Positions 1 through 7,646 of a DNA stretch of 36,952 nucleotides are shown piece after piece. Both the position numbers and the translations under genes were made by a program. The first letter of the stretch is position 1, and every line of letters starts with the position of its first letter. Under the pieces are notes generated by a model, which had not been told where the DNA came from, made no database searches, and saw only the letters and a list, made by a program, of their open reading frames with translations. This stretch comes from Arachnia propionica (GTDB lineage: Bacteria; Actinomycetota; Actinomycetes; Propionibacteriales; Propionibacteriaceae), in NCBI RefSeq assembly GCF_003932785.1, contig NZ_RQYT01000028.1:1-36952 (forward strand). The letters are read 5' to 3'.

Positions 1-112
1 AACATCCTCCTCAATACCGTGCATCGGATCAGTCACGCCACACACCTCATTGCTACATGGACGACAAAAGACAGCTGCCCAATGTTAACACAGGGAGGAA
101 AGACAGGGTCGC
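1..112. other. Left window edge, no gene seen
   Basis: Moderately A/T-richer than the rest of the window. It holds the region downstream of the small membrane protein gene that ends at 113. No convincing coding frame, hairpin or RNA gene was seen. A run AGGGAGGAAAG at about 92-102 resembles a ribosome binding site but no credible gene follows it. Confidence 0.5.
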
Positions 113-391
113 TCAGCGGCGGTACCTTCTCCTCAGCCGCTTGCGCTGGATCCTCAGGGCCACCCGGTAGGAGAGGTACTCCGCGACGACGTAGCCAACG
201 CCCATCAGGACCGCGCCCAGGTACCGCGATCCGGGGAACATCAGCGCGATGAAGACGAACGTCCCGACCCCGCGAACCACGTAGTTCGTCGCACTGGGCC
301 GGTAGATGTGGAGGTGATCCTCGAGCGTCCCGTACCAGATCCGCCACCGCCAGGCAGCCCGCCTGCGGTCCACAGTGCCCCTACTCCCCAT
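113..391 (-). CDS. Small membrane protein of unknown function
   Basis: A 92-residue protein starting from the ATG at 391. The N-terminal 25 residues are basic and Arg/Trp-rich. A hydrophobic segment follows at about residues 38-75 (VGTFVFIALMF, then GAVLMGVGYVVAEYL), long enough for two membrane passes, and the tail is strongly basic (RIQRKRLRRRYRR). I do not recognise a family. It lies 25 bp downstream of the DUF4143 ATPase gene on the same strand, so it may be its operon partner. The frame stays open upstream, but the extension lies in the ATPase coding region and is not hydrophobic, so the ATG at 391 is preferred. Being real is inferred from the coherent membrane segments and basic flanks (positive-inside pattern). 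Confidence 0.6.
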   Translation of the reverse strand: MGSRGTVDRRRAAWRWRIWYGTLEDHLHIYRPSATNYVVRGVGTFVFIALMFPGSRYLGAVLMGVGYVVAEYLSYRVALRIQRKRLRRRYRR

Positions 392-416
392 GCCCGCAGT
401 ATGCACCCTGACACCC

Positions 417-1688
417 TCACGGACCGAGGAGCCCGAGAGGCACGACAGCAACACCATCCTGACGACGATAGGCATAGGGTCCGGTGTTGATGACGACCCG
501 GTCGACGACTCGGTCCCCCAGTTGCCCCTTGAGCCAGTTGAGGTGCCTGACATCGGCATCGGCGACGGCACCCGCCAGTTTGACCTCGATGGCGAGCACC
601 CGCAGATCATCGGATTCCACGATCAGATCGATCTCATGATCGGTGTTCTTCGTGCGCGCATGGCTCACGGTGGCCCGGATCGGCTGGGCGTGGACCCGGA
701 CGGACTGCGTCACCAAGGACTCAAAGAGAGCCCCCACCCAGGTTCCGGTGTCCGGTTGGATCCGCGGGCCCTCCCCCCGCAGGAGCCCCCCCGCACCAAC
801 ACCCACCAGGCGAGCGGCCAGGGCCGGGTCGACCAGATGGTGCTTCGACGCCAACGTCAGCCGCTTCAGCGGAGAGAACGACGGGATCCAGGCAGGCAGC
901 GGGTCAAGCACGAAGATGTTCTCCAGGTGTTCCCGGTAGATCTTCACGGTCTGGCGTGCAGGCTTGTCGGACTCACCCGGCGTCGCCGCATTCAGGATCG
1001 CGGTATGACTGGCGTCGGTGGCTGTCGCGGCGGCGTGGGCACGGAGCCAGGCCAGCAGGGTGTGACGACGACGCACCCTCACCCCCGCCTCGGGGAGGTC
1101 GCGATCCACCATGCGGGCGAGATAGCTGTCCAACTGCATCGAACGGGCAGGCTCCGGAAGGTCTCGAATCCCCGGAAAGCCGGATCGAAGAATCTCCTCG
1201 ACGTAATCGGGGAGAGTCAGTGAGCAGTGGCCGGAGATCTTGGCACCACCGCCCTCCAGAAGGGCTGCCATCGAGACCGTCGGTTCACTCACTCCGCGCT
1301 CCGCCAAGGACATCGGGCGCAGCAGGAAGGAGGCGATACGCCCGGCGCCGGAATGCATGCGCGCCTCAGGGGCCGGTGTGGCAGAGCCAGTGAGCAGGAA
1401 ACGCCCACCGCTGGGATCAACATCAACGGCCCGGCGGACATGGTCCCAGATCTGCGGGACAAGCTGCCATTCATCAATGAGAAGGGGCGATGGCTCATCC
1501 TGGATCGAATCCGGGTGATCGCTGAGGGCTTGCCGACGCACCGGGTCGTCCAGTTGAACCTCGGAGCGGCTGTGCTGCCGCGCCGTCGCCGTCTTGCCCA
1601 CCCCCTTCGCCCCTTCGATGGCGATGGCCGGCAGGTGCGGAAACAGTTCGTCGAGCAGGTCGTCCAGGACTCGGCGTCGATACCCCAT
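417..1688 (-). CDS. AAA ATPase with C-terminal DUF4143 (PD-(D/E)XK-like) domain, copy 1
   Basis: A 423-residue protein. Walker A is GAKGVGKT at residues 26-33 and Walker B is LLIDEWQ at 69-75; a sensor-like FLLTGSATP lies near residue 97. This is the AAA_14 plus DUF4143 layout. The C-terminal domain has EIDLIVE followed by AIEVKL, the D...E-x-K spacing of PD-(D/E)XK nuclease-like folds; whether it cuts nucleic acid is unknown for the family. The start at 1688 fits a leaderless transcript: TAGATT (1695-1700, minus strand) ends 6 nt before the ATG and there is no ribosome binding site. Three 23-bp direct repeats cover the upstream region. A related protein is encoded at 28714-29949. These families are common in actinobacteria and archaea and lack an agreed function; control of a partner gene, defence or toxin-like roles have been proposed only loosely. 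Confidence 0.9.
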   Translation of the reverse strand: MGYRRRVLDDLLDELFPHLPAIAIEGAKGVGKTATARQHSRSEVQLDDPVRRQALSDHPDSIQDEPSPLLIDEWQLVPQIWDHVRRAVDVDPSGGRFLLTGSATPAPEARMHSGAGRIASFLLRPMSLAERGVSEPTVSMAALLEGGGAKISGHCSLTLPDYVEEILRSGFPGIRDLPEPARSMQLDSYLARMVDRDLPEAGVRVRRRHTLLAWLRAHAAATATDASHTAILNAATPGESDKPARQTVKIYREHLENIFVLDPLPAWIPSFSPLKRLTLASKHHLVDPALAARLVGVGAGGLLRGEGPRIQPDTGTWVGALFESLVTQSVRVHAQPIRATVSHARTKNTDHEIDLIVESDDLRVLAIEVKLAGAVADADVRHLNWLKGQLGDRVVDRVVINTGPYAYRRQDGVAVVPLGLLGP

Positions 1689-1694
1689 GCGCCG

Positions 1695-1700
1695 AATCTA
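1695..1700 (-). promoter_or_regulatory. Predicted -10 box of DUF4143 ATPase copy 1
   Basis: TAGATT on the minus strand matches the actinobacterial TANNNT -10 pattern and lies 6 nt from the start codon at 1688, predicting a leaderless transcript. It overlaps the first 23-bp repeat by three bases. This is inference from pattern and spacing. Confidence 0.5.
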
Positions 1701-1766
1701 CCAAACAGACGTAGTTACATCTACCAAACGGACGAGTCCTTACCTACCAAACGGACGGATCCTGAC
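1698..1766. repeat. Three 23-bp direct repeats upstream of DUF4143 ATPase copy 1
   Basis: Units at 1698-1720, 1721-1743 and 1744-1766 follow each other with no gap. Each begins CTACCAAACGGACG (unit 1 has CTACCAAACAGACG), then 9 less conserved bases; units 2 and 3 agree at 20 of 23 positions. The array starts at the predicted -10 box of the ATPase gene and runs upstream over its -35 region, as an autoregulatory operator would. A similar-period array with a different sequence precedes the second DUF4143 gene. Confidence 0.85.
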
Positions 1767-1779
1767 GACCCTCTTAAAC

Positions 1780-1807
1780 ACTCGTATAGCTTCCTATACA
1801 CTCGTAT
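1780..1807. promoter_or_regulatory. Candidate operator of the TetR-ABC operon
   Basis: GTATAG (1784-1789) and CTATAC (1794-1799) are perfect inverted arms around CTTC. The octamer ACTCGTAT also occurs twice, at 1780-1787 and 1800-1807, exactly 20 bp apart. The block ends one base before the TetR start codon and includes the -10-like TATACA, so binding there would shut off the operon. Autoregulation through such palindromes is usual for TetR proteins; that this protein binds here is inference. Confidence 0.55.
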
Positions 1808-1808
1808 C

Positions 1809-2423
1809 ATGACTTCCGACCTCACCGCCCGCGCCCGCCTCCGCGACGCCACCATCGCGCTCGTCGCCGAGGGGGAGGTCCCGAGCGCCCGCAGCGTCGC
1901 CGCCCGCGCCGAGGTGTCCATCGGGCTCATCCGCCACCACTTCGGCACCATGGACGGCCTCCTGCTGGCCTGTGACGAACGCATCGCCGCCCTCGTCAAG
2001 GACGCCAAGCGACAACACATCCAAGGCCCCCTGCCCAACATCTTCGCCAGCCTCCAGGCCACCGGTCAGGACCAGGTGCTCGGCTACCTCGCGCACCGCC
2101 TCACCAAGCCGAGCGCCGCCATCGACGCCCTCGTCGACCAGCTCGTCGCCGACGCCGTCGGCTACTGGCAGGAGGCCATCGACGCGGGGCTCGCCCGCCC
2201 CGTCGACAACCTCCCGGTCGCCGTGAGGATGATCACGATCTACTCGCTCGGCTCGCTGGTCCTCCACCGCCAGATGCGGCGCCTCCTCGACATCGACGTC
2301 ACCTCCCTCGACCTCATGAACCAGCCGGGCATCCGCGACTACGTCCGGGCCCAGTTCGACCTCTTCAGCGGCCTCCTCTCACCCGACCTCATCACCCACT
2401 ACCGCGACCAGCTCAAGGAGTGA
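1809..2423 (+). CDS. TetR-family transcriptional regulator
   Basis: A 204-residue protein. The N-terminal helix-turn-helix spans about residues 8-50: ARLRDATIALVAEGE, then SARSVAARAEVSIGLIRHHF, the typical TetR recognition helix region. The rest is a helical ligand-binding domain that I cannot match to a ligand. The ATG at 1809 places the HTH at the usual distance from the N terminus; longer frames upstream run through the repeat region. An ABC transporter gene starts one base after its stop codon, so the protein most likely represses this exporter operon, relieved by an exported compound. A palindrome just upstream (1784-1799) is the likely autoregulatory operator. Confidence 0.9.
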   Translation: MTSDLTARARLRDATIALVAEGEVPSARSVAARAEVSIGLIRHHFGTMDGLLLACDERIAALVKDAKRQHIQGPLPNIFASLQATGQDQVLGYLAHRLTKPSAAIDALVDQLVADAVGYWQEAIDAGLARPVDNLPVAVRMITIYSLGSLVLHRQMRRLLDIDVTSLDLMNQPGIRDYVRAQFDLFSGLLSPDLITHYRDQLKE

Positions 2424-2424
2424 C

Positions 2425-3306
2425 ATGCCAGCCATCGAGACCCACCAGCTCACCAAGCGCTACGGCTCCTTCACCGCCCTCGACCGTCTCGACCTCCAGG
2501 TCGAGACAGGCCAGGTCTTCGGTTTCCTCGGCCCCAACGGCGCCGGGAAGTCCACCACCATCCGCATCCTCCTCGACGAGATCCGCGCGACCTCCGGATC
2601 CGCGACACTGCTCGGGCTCGACTCCCACCGCGACGCCGTCGCCGTCCATCGACGCCTCGGCTACCTCCCCAGCGACCTCGCCCTCCAGCCCAGCCTCACC
2701 GGCCACCAGACCCTCGCCTTCCTGGCCCGGCTGCGCGGCGGCTCTGACCGAGCGCTCGTCGCGCAGCTGCAGGAACGTCTCGACGCGGACCTCGACAAGC
2801 GCGTCGAGGAACTCAGCTCCGGCAACCGGCAGAAGGTCGGCCTCATCGCCTGCCTCATGCACCGCCCCGAACTCGTCATCATGGACGAACCCAACGCGGG
2901 CCTCGACCCGCTGGTCCAGCACGAGTTCCAGCAGCTGATCCGCGAGATCGCCGACGACGGCCGCACCGTCTTCCTGTCCTCCCACACCCTCTCCGAGGTC
3001 CAACGCGTCGCCGACCGCGTCGCCATCATCCGCCGCGGCCGCCTCATCGCGACGGAGAACGTCGCCGACCTCAGATCCCTGCGCCAGGTCGAACTCATCC
3101 TCGACCGCACCCCCGACCCCGCCGACCTGCAGGTCCCCGGCAGCCACGACGTGGTGGTCACGGACCGCCGCGCCACCCTCACCTTCGACGGCGACCTCGG
3201 TCCCCTGCTCGCCGCCGTCGGGGCCAAGCACCGGATCGTCGACGTCACCGCCAGCGACTCCGACCTCGAGGACGTCTTCCTCACCTTCTACCGGGAGCGG
3301 TCATGA
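2425..3306 (+). CDS. ABC transporter ATP-binding protein
   Basis: A 293-residue ABC-2 type ATPase. Walker A GPNGAGKST is at residues 36-44, the signature ELSSGNRQK near 132, Walker B LVIMDEPNAGLDP near 151, and the switch histidine in LSSHTLSE. The C-terminal 80 residues form the extra domain common in drug and lantibiotic exporter ATPases. The start follows the TetR stop by one base, and the stop codon overlaps the permease start as ATGA. It should power export through the membrane protein encoded next; the substrate is unknown, most likely a hydrophobic drug or peptide. Confidence 0.92.
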   Translation: MPAIETHQLTKRYGSFTALDRLDLQVETGQVFGFLGPNGAGKSTTIRILLDEIRATSGSATLLGLDSHRDAVAVHRRLGYLPSDLALQPSLTGHQTLAFLARLRGGSDRALVAQLQERLDADLDKRVEELSSGNRQKVGLIACLMHRPELVIMDEPNAGLDPLVQHEFQQLIREIADDGRTVFLSSHTLSEVQRVADRVAIIRRGRLIATENVADLRSLRQVELILDRTPDPADLQVPGSHDVVVTDRRATLTFDGDLGPLLAAVGAKHRIVDVTASDSDLEDVFLTFYRERS

Positions 3307-4934
3307 GCACCCTCGCCATGGTGCAGCGCGGCCTGCGCCCCCGACTCATCGGAATGGTCGCCGTCGTGCTGAGCGTCTTCGCATTCACCCTGCTGGCGAT
3401 GTGGATGTCCCAGTCGATGGACGCCAGCGTCTACGACAGCCTCCCCGACGCCATGCGCGCCCTGGCCGGGATCCCCGCCGGCGCCGACGTCGAGGTGATG
3501 GCCTACGCGCAGATGGTCGGGTTCATGGGGGCCCTGACCACCGCCGCCTTCGCCGTCGCCGTGGGCGCGCACGTCGTCGCCGGGGAGGAGCAGGACCGCA
3601 CCCTACCCCTCATCCTCGCCCAGCCCGTCTCCCGGCTGCGGGTCGCGGGGGCGAGGATCGTCGTGCTGGTCGCGGTCGTCGCAATCATCGGGGCCGGCCT
3701 GTGGGGGCTGTCCCTGCTGGCGACACTGCCCTTCGACGTGGACCTCGGCCAGGCGCATCTCGGCGCCCTGACCCTCGCCCTCGGCGCGAACGCCCTGTTC
3801 TGCGGGTCGGTCGCCTTCTGCCTCGGCGCCGCGACGGGACGGAAGGGCCTGGCCCTCGGCGTCGGCACGCTCGTGCTGCTGCTCGGCTGGCTCGCCGCCG
3901 GGCTGCTGCCGCTGACCGCCGCGACGGAGGGGCTGGTCGACCTCGTCCCGTGGGCCTGGTACTCCCGCCCGGAGGTCCTCGTCAACGGACTCGACGGCGC
4001 GGCCCTGGCCAAGCTCCTCGGCGGCAGCGTCCTGCTGCTGATCCTCGGGGTCGTCGGGTTTCGCCTGCGTGACGTCGGCACCCCCGTCCCGCTGATCCCG
4101 AGCCTTCCCCGCCGCCGCAGGACAACGCGACGGCTCGCAGCACCCCGTCGCGGCCTCACCCTGACCGGCCTGGCGCTCCGCCGTCACCGCACGCTGTTCC
4201 TCGTCGTGGCGGTGGTCGCCGCCGGGATCATGGGGCTGCTCATGGGACCCATGTACGAGCAGATGACGGCACAGCTCGAGTCCTTGTCGGAGACGATGCC
4301 GGCGGCGGTCTTCCAGGTCTGGGGCGCCGACGACATGACCACCCCGGCCGGGTTCTACTGGGCCGAGACCCTGGGGGTCATGGCGCCGGTCGCGGTCATC
4401 ACGGTGGGGGTCGTGCCCGCCGTCGCCCTCGCCTCCGATGAGCGGAATCGTCGCCTCGCCATGATCCTGACGGCCACGACCCGCACGCGCCTCCTCGCCG
4501 CGACCCTCGCGACGCAGGTCGTCCTCGTCGTCGCCATCGCCGCCCTGACGGGGCTGGGGATCTGGGGTGGGGCGCGGCTCGGCAACCTCGACCTGCCCGC
4601 CGCCCACATCGCCGGGGCCGCCGTCCACCTGGCGGCACTCGGACTGTTCGTCTCCGCGACGGCGTCGCTGGCGGCAGCCGCCTCGGGACGGCCCGCGGTG
4701 GCGACGTGGACGGCCGTCGGGGTCGGCGTCATCGGCTACGCCGTCAACGTCGCGGTCACGATGGCGCCGCGCTTCGAGGGTTGGGCCGTGGTCAGCCCGT
4801 TCCACTGGTACGGCTCCGCCCGCCCCCTGCACAACGGGGCCAACTGGGGCCATGTCGCCGTGATGCTGGTCGGGGCGGTGGCGCTGTGGGCCGTCGCCCA
4901 CCCACTGTTCCAGCGACGTGACCTCAACCGGTGA
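3303..4934 (+). CDS. ABC-2 type permease, two fused halves
   Basis: A 543-residue integral membrane protein with about twelve hydrophobic segments. It looks like two six-helix ABC-2 halves joined head to tail: the first begins RGLRPRLIGMVAVVLSVFAF and the second near residue 280 begins LTLTGLALRRHRTLFLVVAV. A cytoplasmic basic stretch (PRRRRTTRRLAAPRRG) joins them. Each half has the large extracytoplasmic loop after helix 1 usual for this group. The start overlaps the ATPase stop (ATGA), so the two are translationally coupled. Such fused permeases are known in actinobacterial exporters of polyketides or other drugs, but the substrate cannot be read from sequence. Confidence 0.85.
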   Translation: MSTLAMVQRGLRPRLIGMVAVVLSVFAFTLLAMWMSQSMDASVYDSLPDAMRALAGIPAGADVEVMAYAQMVGFMGALTTAAFAVAVGAHVVAGEEQDRTLPLILAQPVSRLRVAGARIVVLVAVVAIIGAGLWGLSLLATLPFDVDLGQAHLGALTLALGANALFCGSVAFCLGAATGRKGLALGVGTLVLLLGWLAAGLLPLTAATEGLVDLVPWAWYSRPEVLVNGLDGAALAKLLGGSVLLLILGVVGFRLRDVGTPVPLIPSLPRRRRTTRRLAAPRRGLTLTGLALRRHRTLFLVVAVVAAGIMGLLMGPMYEQMTAQLESLSETMPAAVFQVWGADDMTTPAGFYWAETLGVMAPVAVITVGVVPAVALASDERNRRLAMILTATTRTRLLAATLATQVVLVVAIAALTGLGIWGGARLGNLDLPAAHIAGAAVHLAALGLFVSATASLAAAASGRPAVATWTAVGVGVIGYAVNVAVTMAPRFEGWAVVSPFHWYGSARPLHNGANWGHVAVMLVGAVALWAVAHPLFQRRDLNR

Positions 4935-4935
4935 T

Positions 4936-5005
4936 TCCCTGCACATGCGCGACGCATGATCACTGAGAACGCTCCCACCCGGGAAGCGCCGCGCATGTGC
5001 AGGGA
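4936..5005. terminator. Long inverted repeat between convergent genes, likely bidirectional terminator
   Basis: TCCCTGCACATGCGCG (4936-4951) and its exact complement (4990-5005) form 16-bp arms around a 38-nt loop, which itself contains a smaller stem (GCTCCC/GGGAAGC). It lies between the convergent permease and aldo/keto reductase genes. There is no T run, so a role in transcript end protection or as an interspersed palindrome is also possible. Confidence 0.5.
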
Positions 5006-5013
5006 TTCGTGGG

Positions 5014-6036
5014 TCACTCCCAGATGTCGCCGCCGGGGGCCGCGATGTGCTGGTCGATCTCGGCCAGCTCGTCGTCGGTGAAGTCGAGCTCCTTGAGCGT
5101 GCCGAGGTTGGTCTCCAGCTGCTCGAGCGACGAGACACCGATGAGGGTCGACGTCACCCGCGGATCCCGCAGCACCCAGGCCAGGGCCAGCTGCGACAGC
5201 GTCTGGCCACGCCGCTCGGCGATCGCCCCCAGGGCGCGGAGCCGCTCCAGCACGTCGCCGGTGATCTGCGCCGACTTCAGCGACCCCTCGCGGGCGGCGC
5301 GGGAGTCGGAGGGCACCCCGTCGAGGTAACGGTTCGTGAGCAGCCCCTGGGCCAGCGCCGAGAAGGAGATGATGCCCATGCCCTCGGTCTCGCAGGCGTC
5401 CTTGACACCCGGCTCGATCCAACGGTTGAACATCGAGTACAGCGGCTGGTGGATGAGCAGCGGCGTGCCGAGCTCCCGGGCGATCTGCGCGGCCTGCCGG
5501 GTCTGGGTGGCGTCGTAGGAGGAGATGCCGACGTACAGCGCCTTGCCGGAACGCACCGCCTGGTCGAGGGCCATCATCGTCTCGGCGATGGGGGTGTCCG
5601 GGTCGAACCGGTGGGAGTAGAAGATGTCGACGTAGTCCACCCCGATCCGCTTCAGCGACTGGTCGAGTGAGGCGAGCACGTACTTGCGGGAGCCGCCACC
5701 CTCCCCGTACGGCCCGGGCCACATGTCGTACCCCGCCTTCGAGGAGATGATGATCTCGTCGCGGAACGGCGCGAGGTCCTGGCGGAAGATCGTGCCGAAG
5801 TTGATCTCGGCCTGTCCGTAGGGTGGACCGTAGTTGTTGGCCAGGTCGAAGTGGGTGATGCCTGCGTCGAAGGCGCGACGGATGATCTCCCGCTGGACAC
5901 CCAGCGGCTTGTCATCGCCGAAGTTCTGCCACATACCGAGCGACAGCACGGGAAGTTTGAGGCCGGAGCGGCCACAGAAACGGTAGGGCATGCGACCGTC
6001 GTAACGGTTCTGGTCAGGCACATAGGTGGGGTACAT
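5014..6036 (-). CDS. gpr: Aldo/keto reductase, L-glyceraldehyde 3-phosphate reductase (YghZ/Gpr) type
   Basis: A 340-residue NADPH-dependent aldo/keto reductase. It matches the Escherichia coli YghZ/Gpr pattern closely along its length: RYDGRMPYRFCGRSGL at the N terminus, then THFDLANNYGPPYG, SSKAGYDMWPGPYG, QSLKRIGVDYVDIFYSHR, KALYVGISSYD and IDQHIAAPGGDIW at the end. The catalytic tetrad is visible as Asp in FDLA, Tyr in NNYG, Lys in SSKAG and His in YSHR. The family reduces L-glyceraldehyde 3-phosphate and methylglyoxal-like aldehydes in the cytoplasm. The start at 6036 gives the standard family N terminus. It is divergent from the 6085 gene with only 48 bp between. Confidence 0.93.
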   Translation of the reverse strand: MYPTYVPDQNRYDGRMPYRFCGRSGLKLPVLSLGMWQNFGDDKPLGVQREIIRRAFDAGITHFDLANNYGPPYGQAEINFGTIFRQDLAPFRDEIIISSKAGYDMWPGPYGEGGGSRKYVLASLDQSLKRIGVDYVDIFYSHRFDPDTPIAETMMALDQAVRSGKALYVGISSYDATQTRQAAQIARELGTPLLIHQPLYSMFNRWIEPGVKDACETEGMGIISFSALAQGLLTNRYLDGVPSDSRAAREGSLKSAQITGDVLERLRALGAIAERRGQTLSQLALAWVLRDPRVTSTLIGVSSLEQLETNLGTLKELDFTDDELAEIDQHIAAPGGDIWE

Positions 6037-6084
6037 GCCCCCAATCCTGCCCCACGTGCACCCGAACCGCGAGAGGATAAGGGC

Positions 6085-7614
6085 ATGCCGGATTGGGATG
6101 ATGACACCAGATGGTGGTGGTCGAGCGAGTACGGGCGCGACAAGATGCTGCGCGAGGCCATCAGGGATCAGTACCAGGAAACCCTCATGCTGCGGTCCAG
6201 CATGGCGAGGCAGGCCGGTGACTTCCAGAAACAGCTGCGCAACGTCCAGGGCAGCGTCGAGAACCGGCTGGGCCGCCTGACCGACGCCTTCCTCAGCTAC
6301 GTCCGGCTCGACGGTATCGAGAAGGACCTCTCCGCCTTCGTCGGCCACCCCAGCGCACGCAGCCAGGCGCGACGCAACATCCAGCGCCTCATCGACGGGC
6401 ACACCCCCGAGGAGGTCGCCGACTGCCCGAACTACTGGCTCCCGCCCGCGGTGGCGGCGCTCGGCCCCGACGGCTCCGTCGACCCGACGCTGGCCGAGCG
6501 GGCCCGTCAGCGCAACCCGGAGGCGACGGGCATCTTCCTCACGATCGCCCAGGCGGCCCTGGGCCGCGGCGCCCCGGTGCTCGGGGAGCTGCCCGGTCTG
6601 CTGCAGGTGGACGAGAACGGGTGCTGGGAGCGGTGGCAGGCCCTCGTCTGGTCGGCCATCGCGACGGGCGGATTCGGACCCGCTGGCCTCGACGCGGTGC
6701 GCGGCGTCGTCGACGGTCTCCTGACCGGCCGCGACGACTGGGTGGAGTGGCTGAACCGTTCCCTCCAGGGCGATCCCCGTCCGAAGCACTCCACCGATCC
6801 CCTCGGCTGGGCCCTCGACCAGGTGGAGGATCCGCTCCCCGGTGAGGGCGAGACGCCGGCCGACGCGGGCCGGAAACTGCTGCTGGAGGCGTTGCTGCTG
6901 CGGATCGTCGGCAGCGGCCCCGAGGAGGACAGCCTCCTCGCGATGGCCGAGGGCACCCGGCACGACTTCATGGCGCTGCTGGAACCCGCCACCCTGACGC
7001 CGCGCGAGGACAAGGGCCAGCGGGTGGAGGCGGGGGACGTGTTGCGGGCGATGGCCCTCGACCCCCAGGCACCCGTCGAGGCGCGCCGCTGGCTGTGGCG
7101 TCGCATCCTGGTGCAGCTGGCGCCGATCGCCCAGGAGTACGCCACCGCCCCCGCACCCAGGGCGCCGGAGGTCCCCCTCCAGCGCCACCAGGACATCGTC
7201 GTCGGGGTGGAGGGCGCGATCAACCCGACGCGGGTGAAGGTGGCCCGCAGCCGCATCGAGGGCACCGCCCCGACCGGGATCTCGGCGAAGGGGCTGCAGC
7301 TGACCGGGGTCGGCGGCGCCGTCCTCCTGATCTCCATCGGCTGGTGGGCGGCCGGGCAGCCGGCGTGGGGGATGCTGTTCCTCGGGGCGGGGGTCCTCCT
7401 CGGCCTGCTGGGGTTCAACATGCACAAGTTCACCCTGGATGCGCGGGCACGCATCGCCGACGACCTGGCCACCCTCGACAGCTCCATCGCGTCCACGACG
7501 AAGAAACTCGCGACGGCGCACCAGCAGGCCGTGGAGACCCATCAGGCGCGACTCGCCCATGCCGCGCGCTACCAGGAGACGCAACGCCGCACGTCGCTCC
7601 CCGTCGACCAGTAG
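6085..7614 (+). CDS. Hypothetical protein with two membrane segments and coiled coils
   Basis: A 509-residue protein I cannot assign to a family. It starts MPDWDDDTRWWWSSEYG. A helical, coiled-coil-prone part (about residues 20-80) contains DQYQETLMLRSSMARQAG. The middle is acidic, Leu-rich and soluble-looking. Near residues 405-450 there are two close hydrophobic segments (GVGGAVLLISIGWWAAG, then GMLFLGAGVLLGLLGF), followed by a Lys/Ala/Gln-rich helix at the C terminus. It therefore looks like a membrane-anchored cytoplasmic protein. GAGAGGATAAGGGC before the ATG at 6085 is a plausible ribosome binding site. It precedes the phosphofructokinase gene by 32 bp on the same strand. Confidence 0.75.
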   Translation: MPDWDDDTRWWWSSEYGRDKMLREAIRDQYQETLMLRSSMARQAGDFQKQLRNVQGSVENRLGRLTDAFLSYVRLDGIEKDLSAFVGHPSARSQARRNIQRLIDGHTPEEVADCPNYWLPPAVAALGPDGSVDPTLAERARQRNPEATGIFLTIAQAALGRGAPVLGELPGLLQVDENGCWERWQALVWSAIATGGFGPAGLDAVRGVVDGLLTGRDDWVEWLNRSLQGDPRPKHSTDPLGWALDQVEDPLPGEGETPADAGRKLLLEALLLRIVGSGPEEDSLLAMAEGTRHDFMALLEPATLTPREDKGQRVEAGDVLRAMALDPQAPVEARRWLWRRILVQLAPIAQEYATAPAPRAPEVPLQRHQDIVVGVEGAINPTRVKVARSRIEGTAPTGISAKGLQLTGVGGAVLLISIGWWAAGQPAWGMLFLGAGVLLGLLGFNMHKFTLDARARIADDLATLDSSIASTTKKLATAHQQAVETHQARLAHAARYQETQRRTSLPVDQ

Positions 7615-7617
7615 GGT
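7612..7617 (+). promoter_or_regulatory. Possible -10 box for the phosphofructokinase gene
   Basis: TAGGGT overlaps the stop codon of the preceding gene and fits the TANNNT pattern. It would give a leader of about 23 nt carrying AAAGGGGG (7631-7638) as ribosome binding site. Read-through from the gene before is equally possible. Confidence 0.3.
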
Positions 7618-7646
7618 TGGGAGCACGACCAAAGGGGGTTGTTCCC

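Noticed and set aside
5014-7632. An 872-residue minus-strand protein with an aldo/keto reductase C terminus
   Set aside because: The first 530 residues are antisense to the 6085 gene and have no domain character; the reductase starts at 6036 with its normal N terminus.
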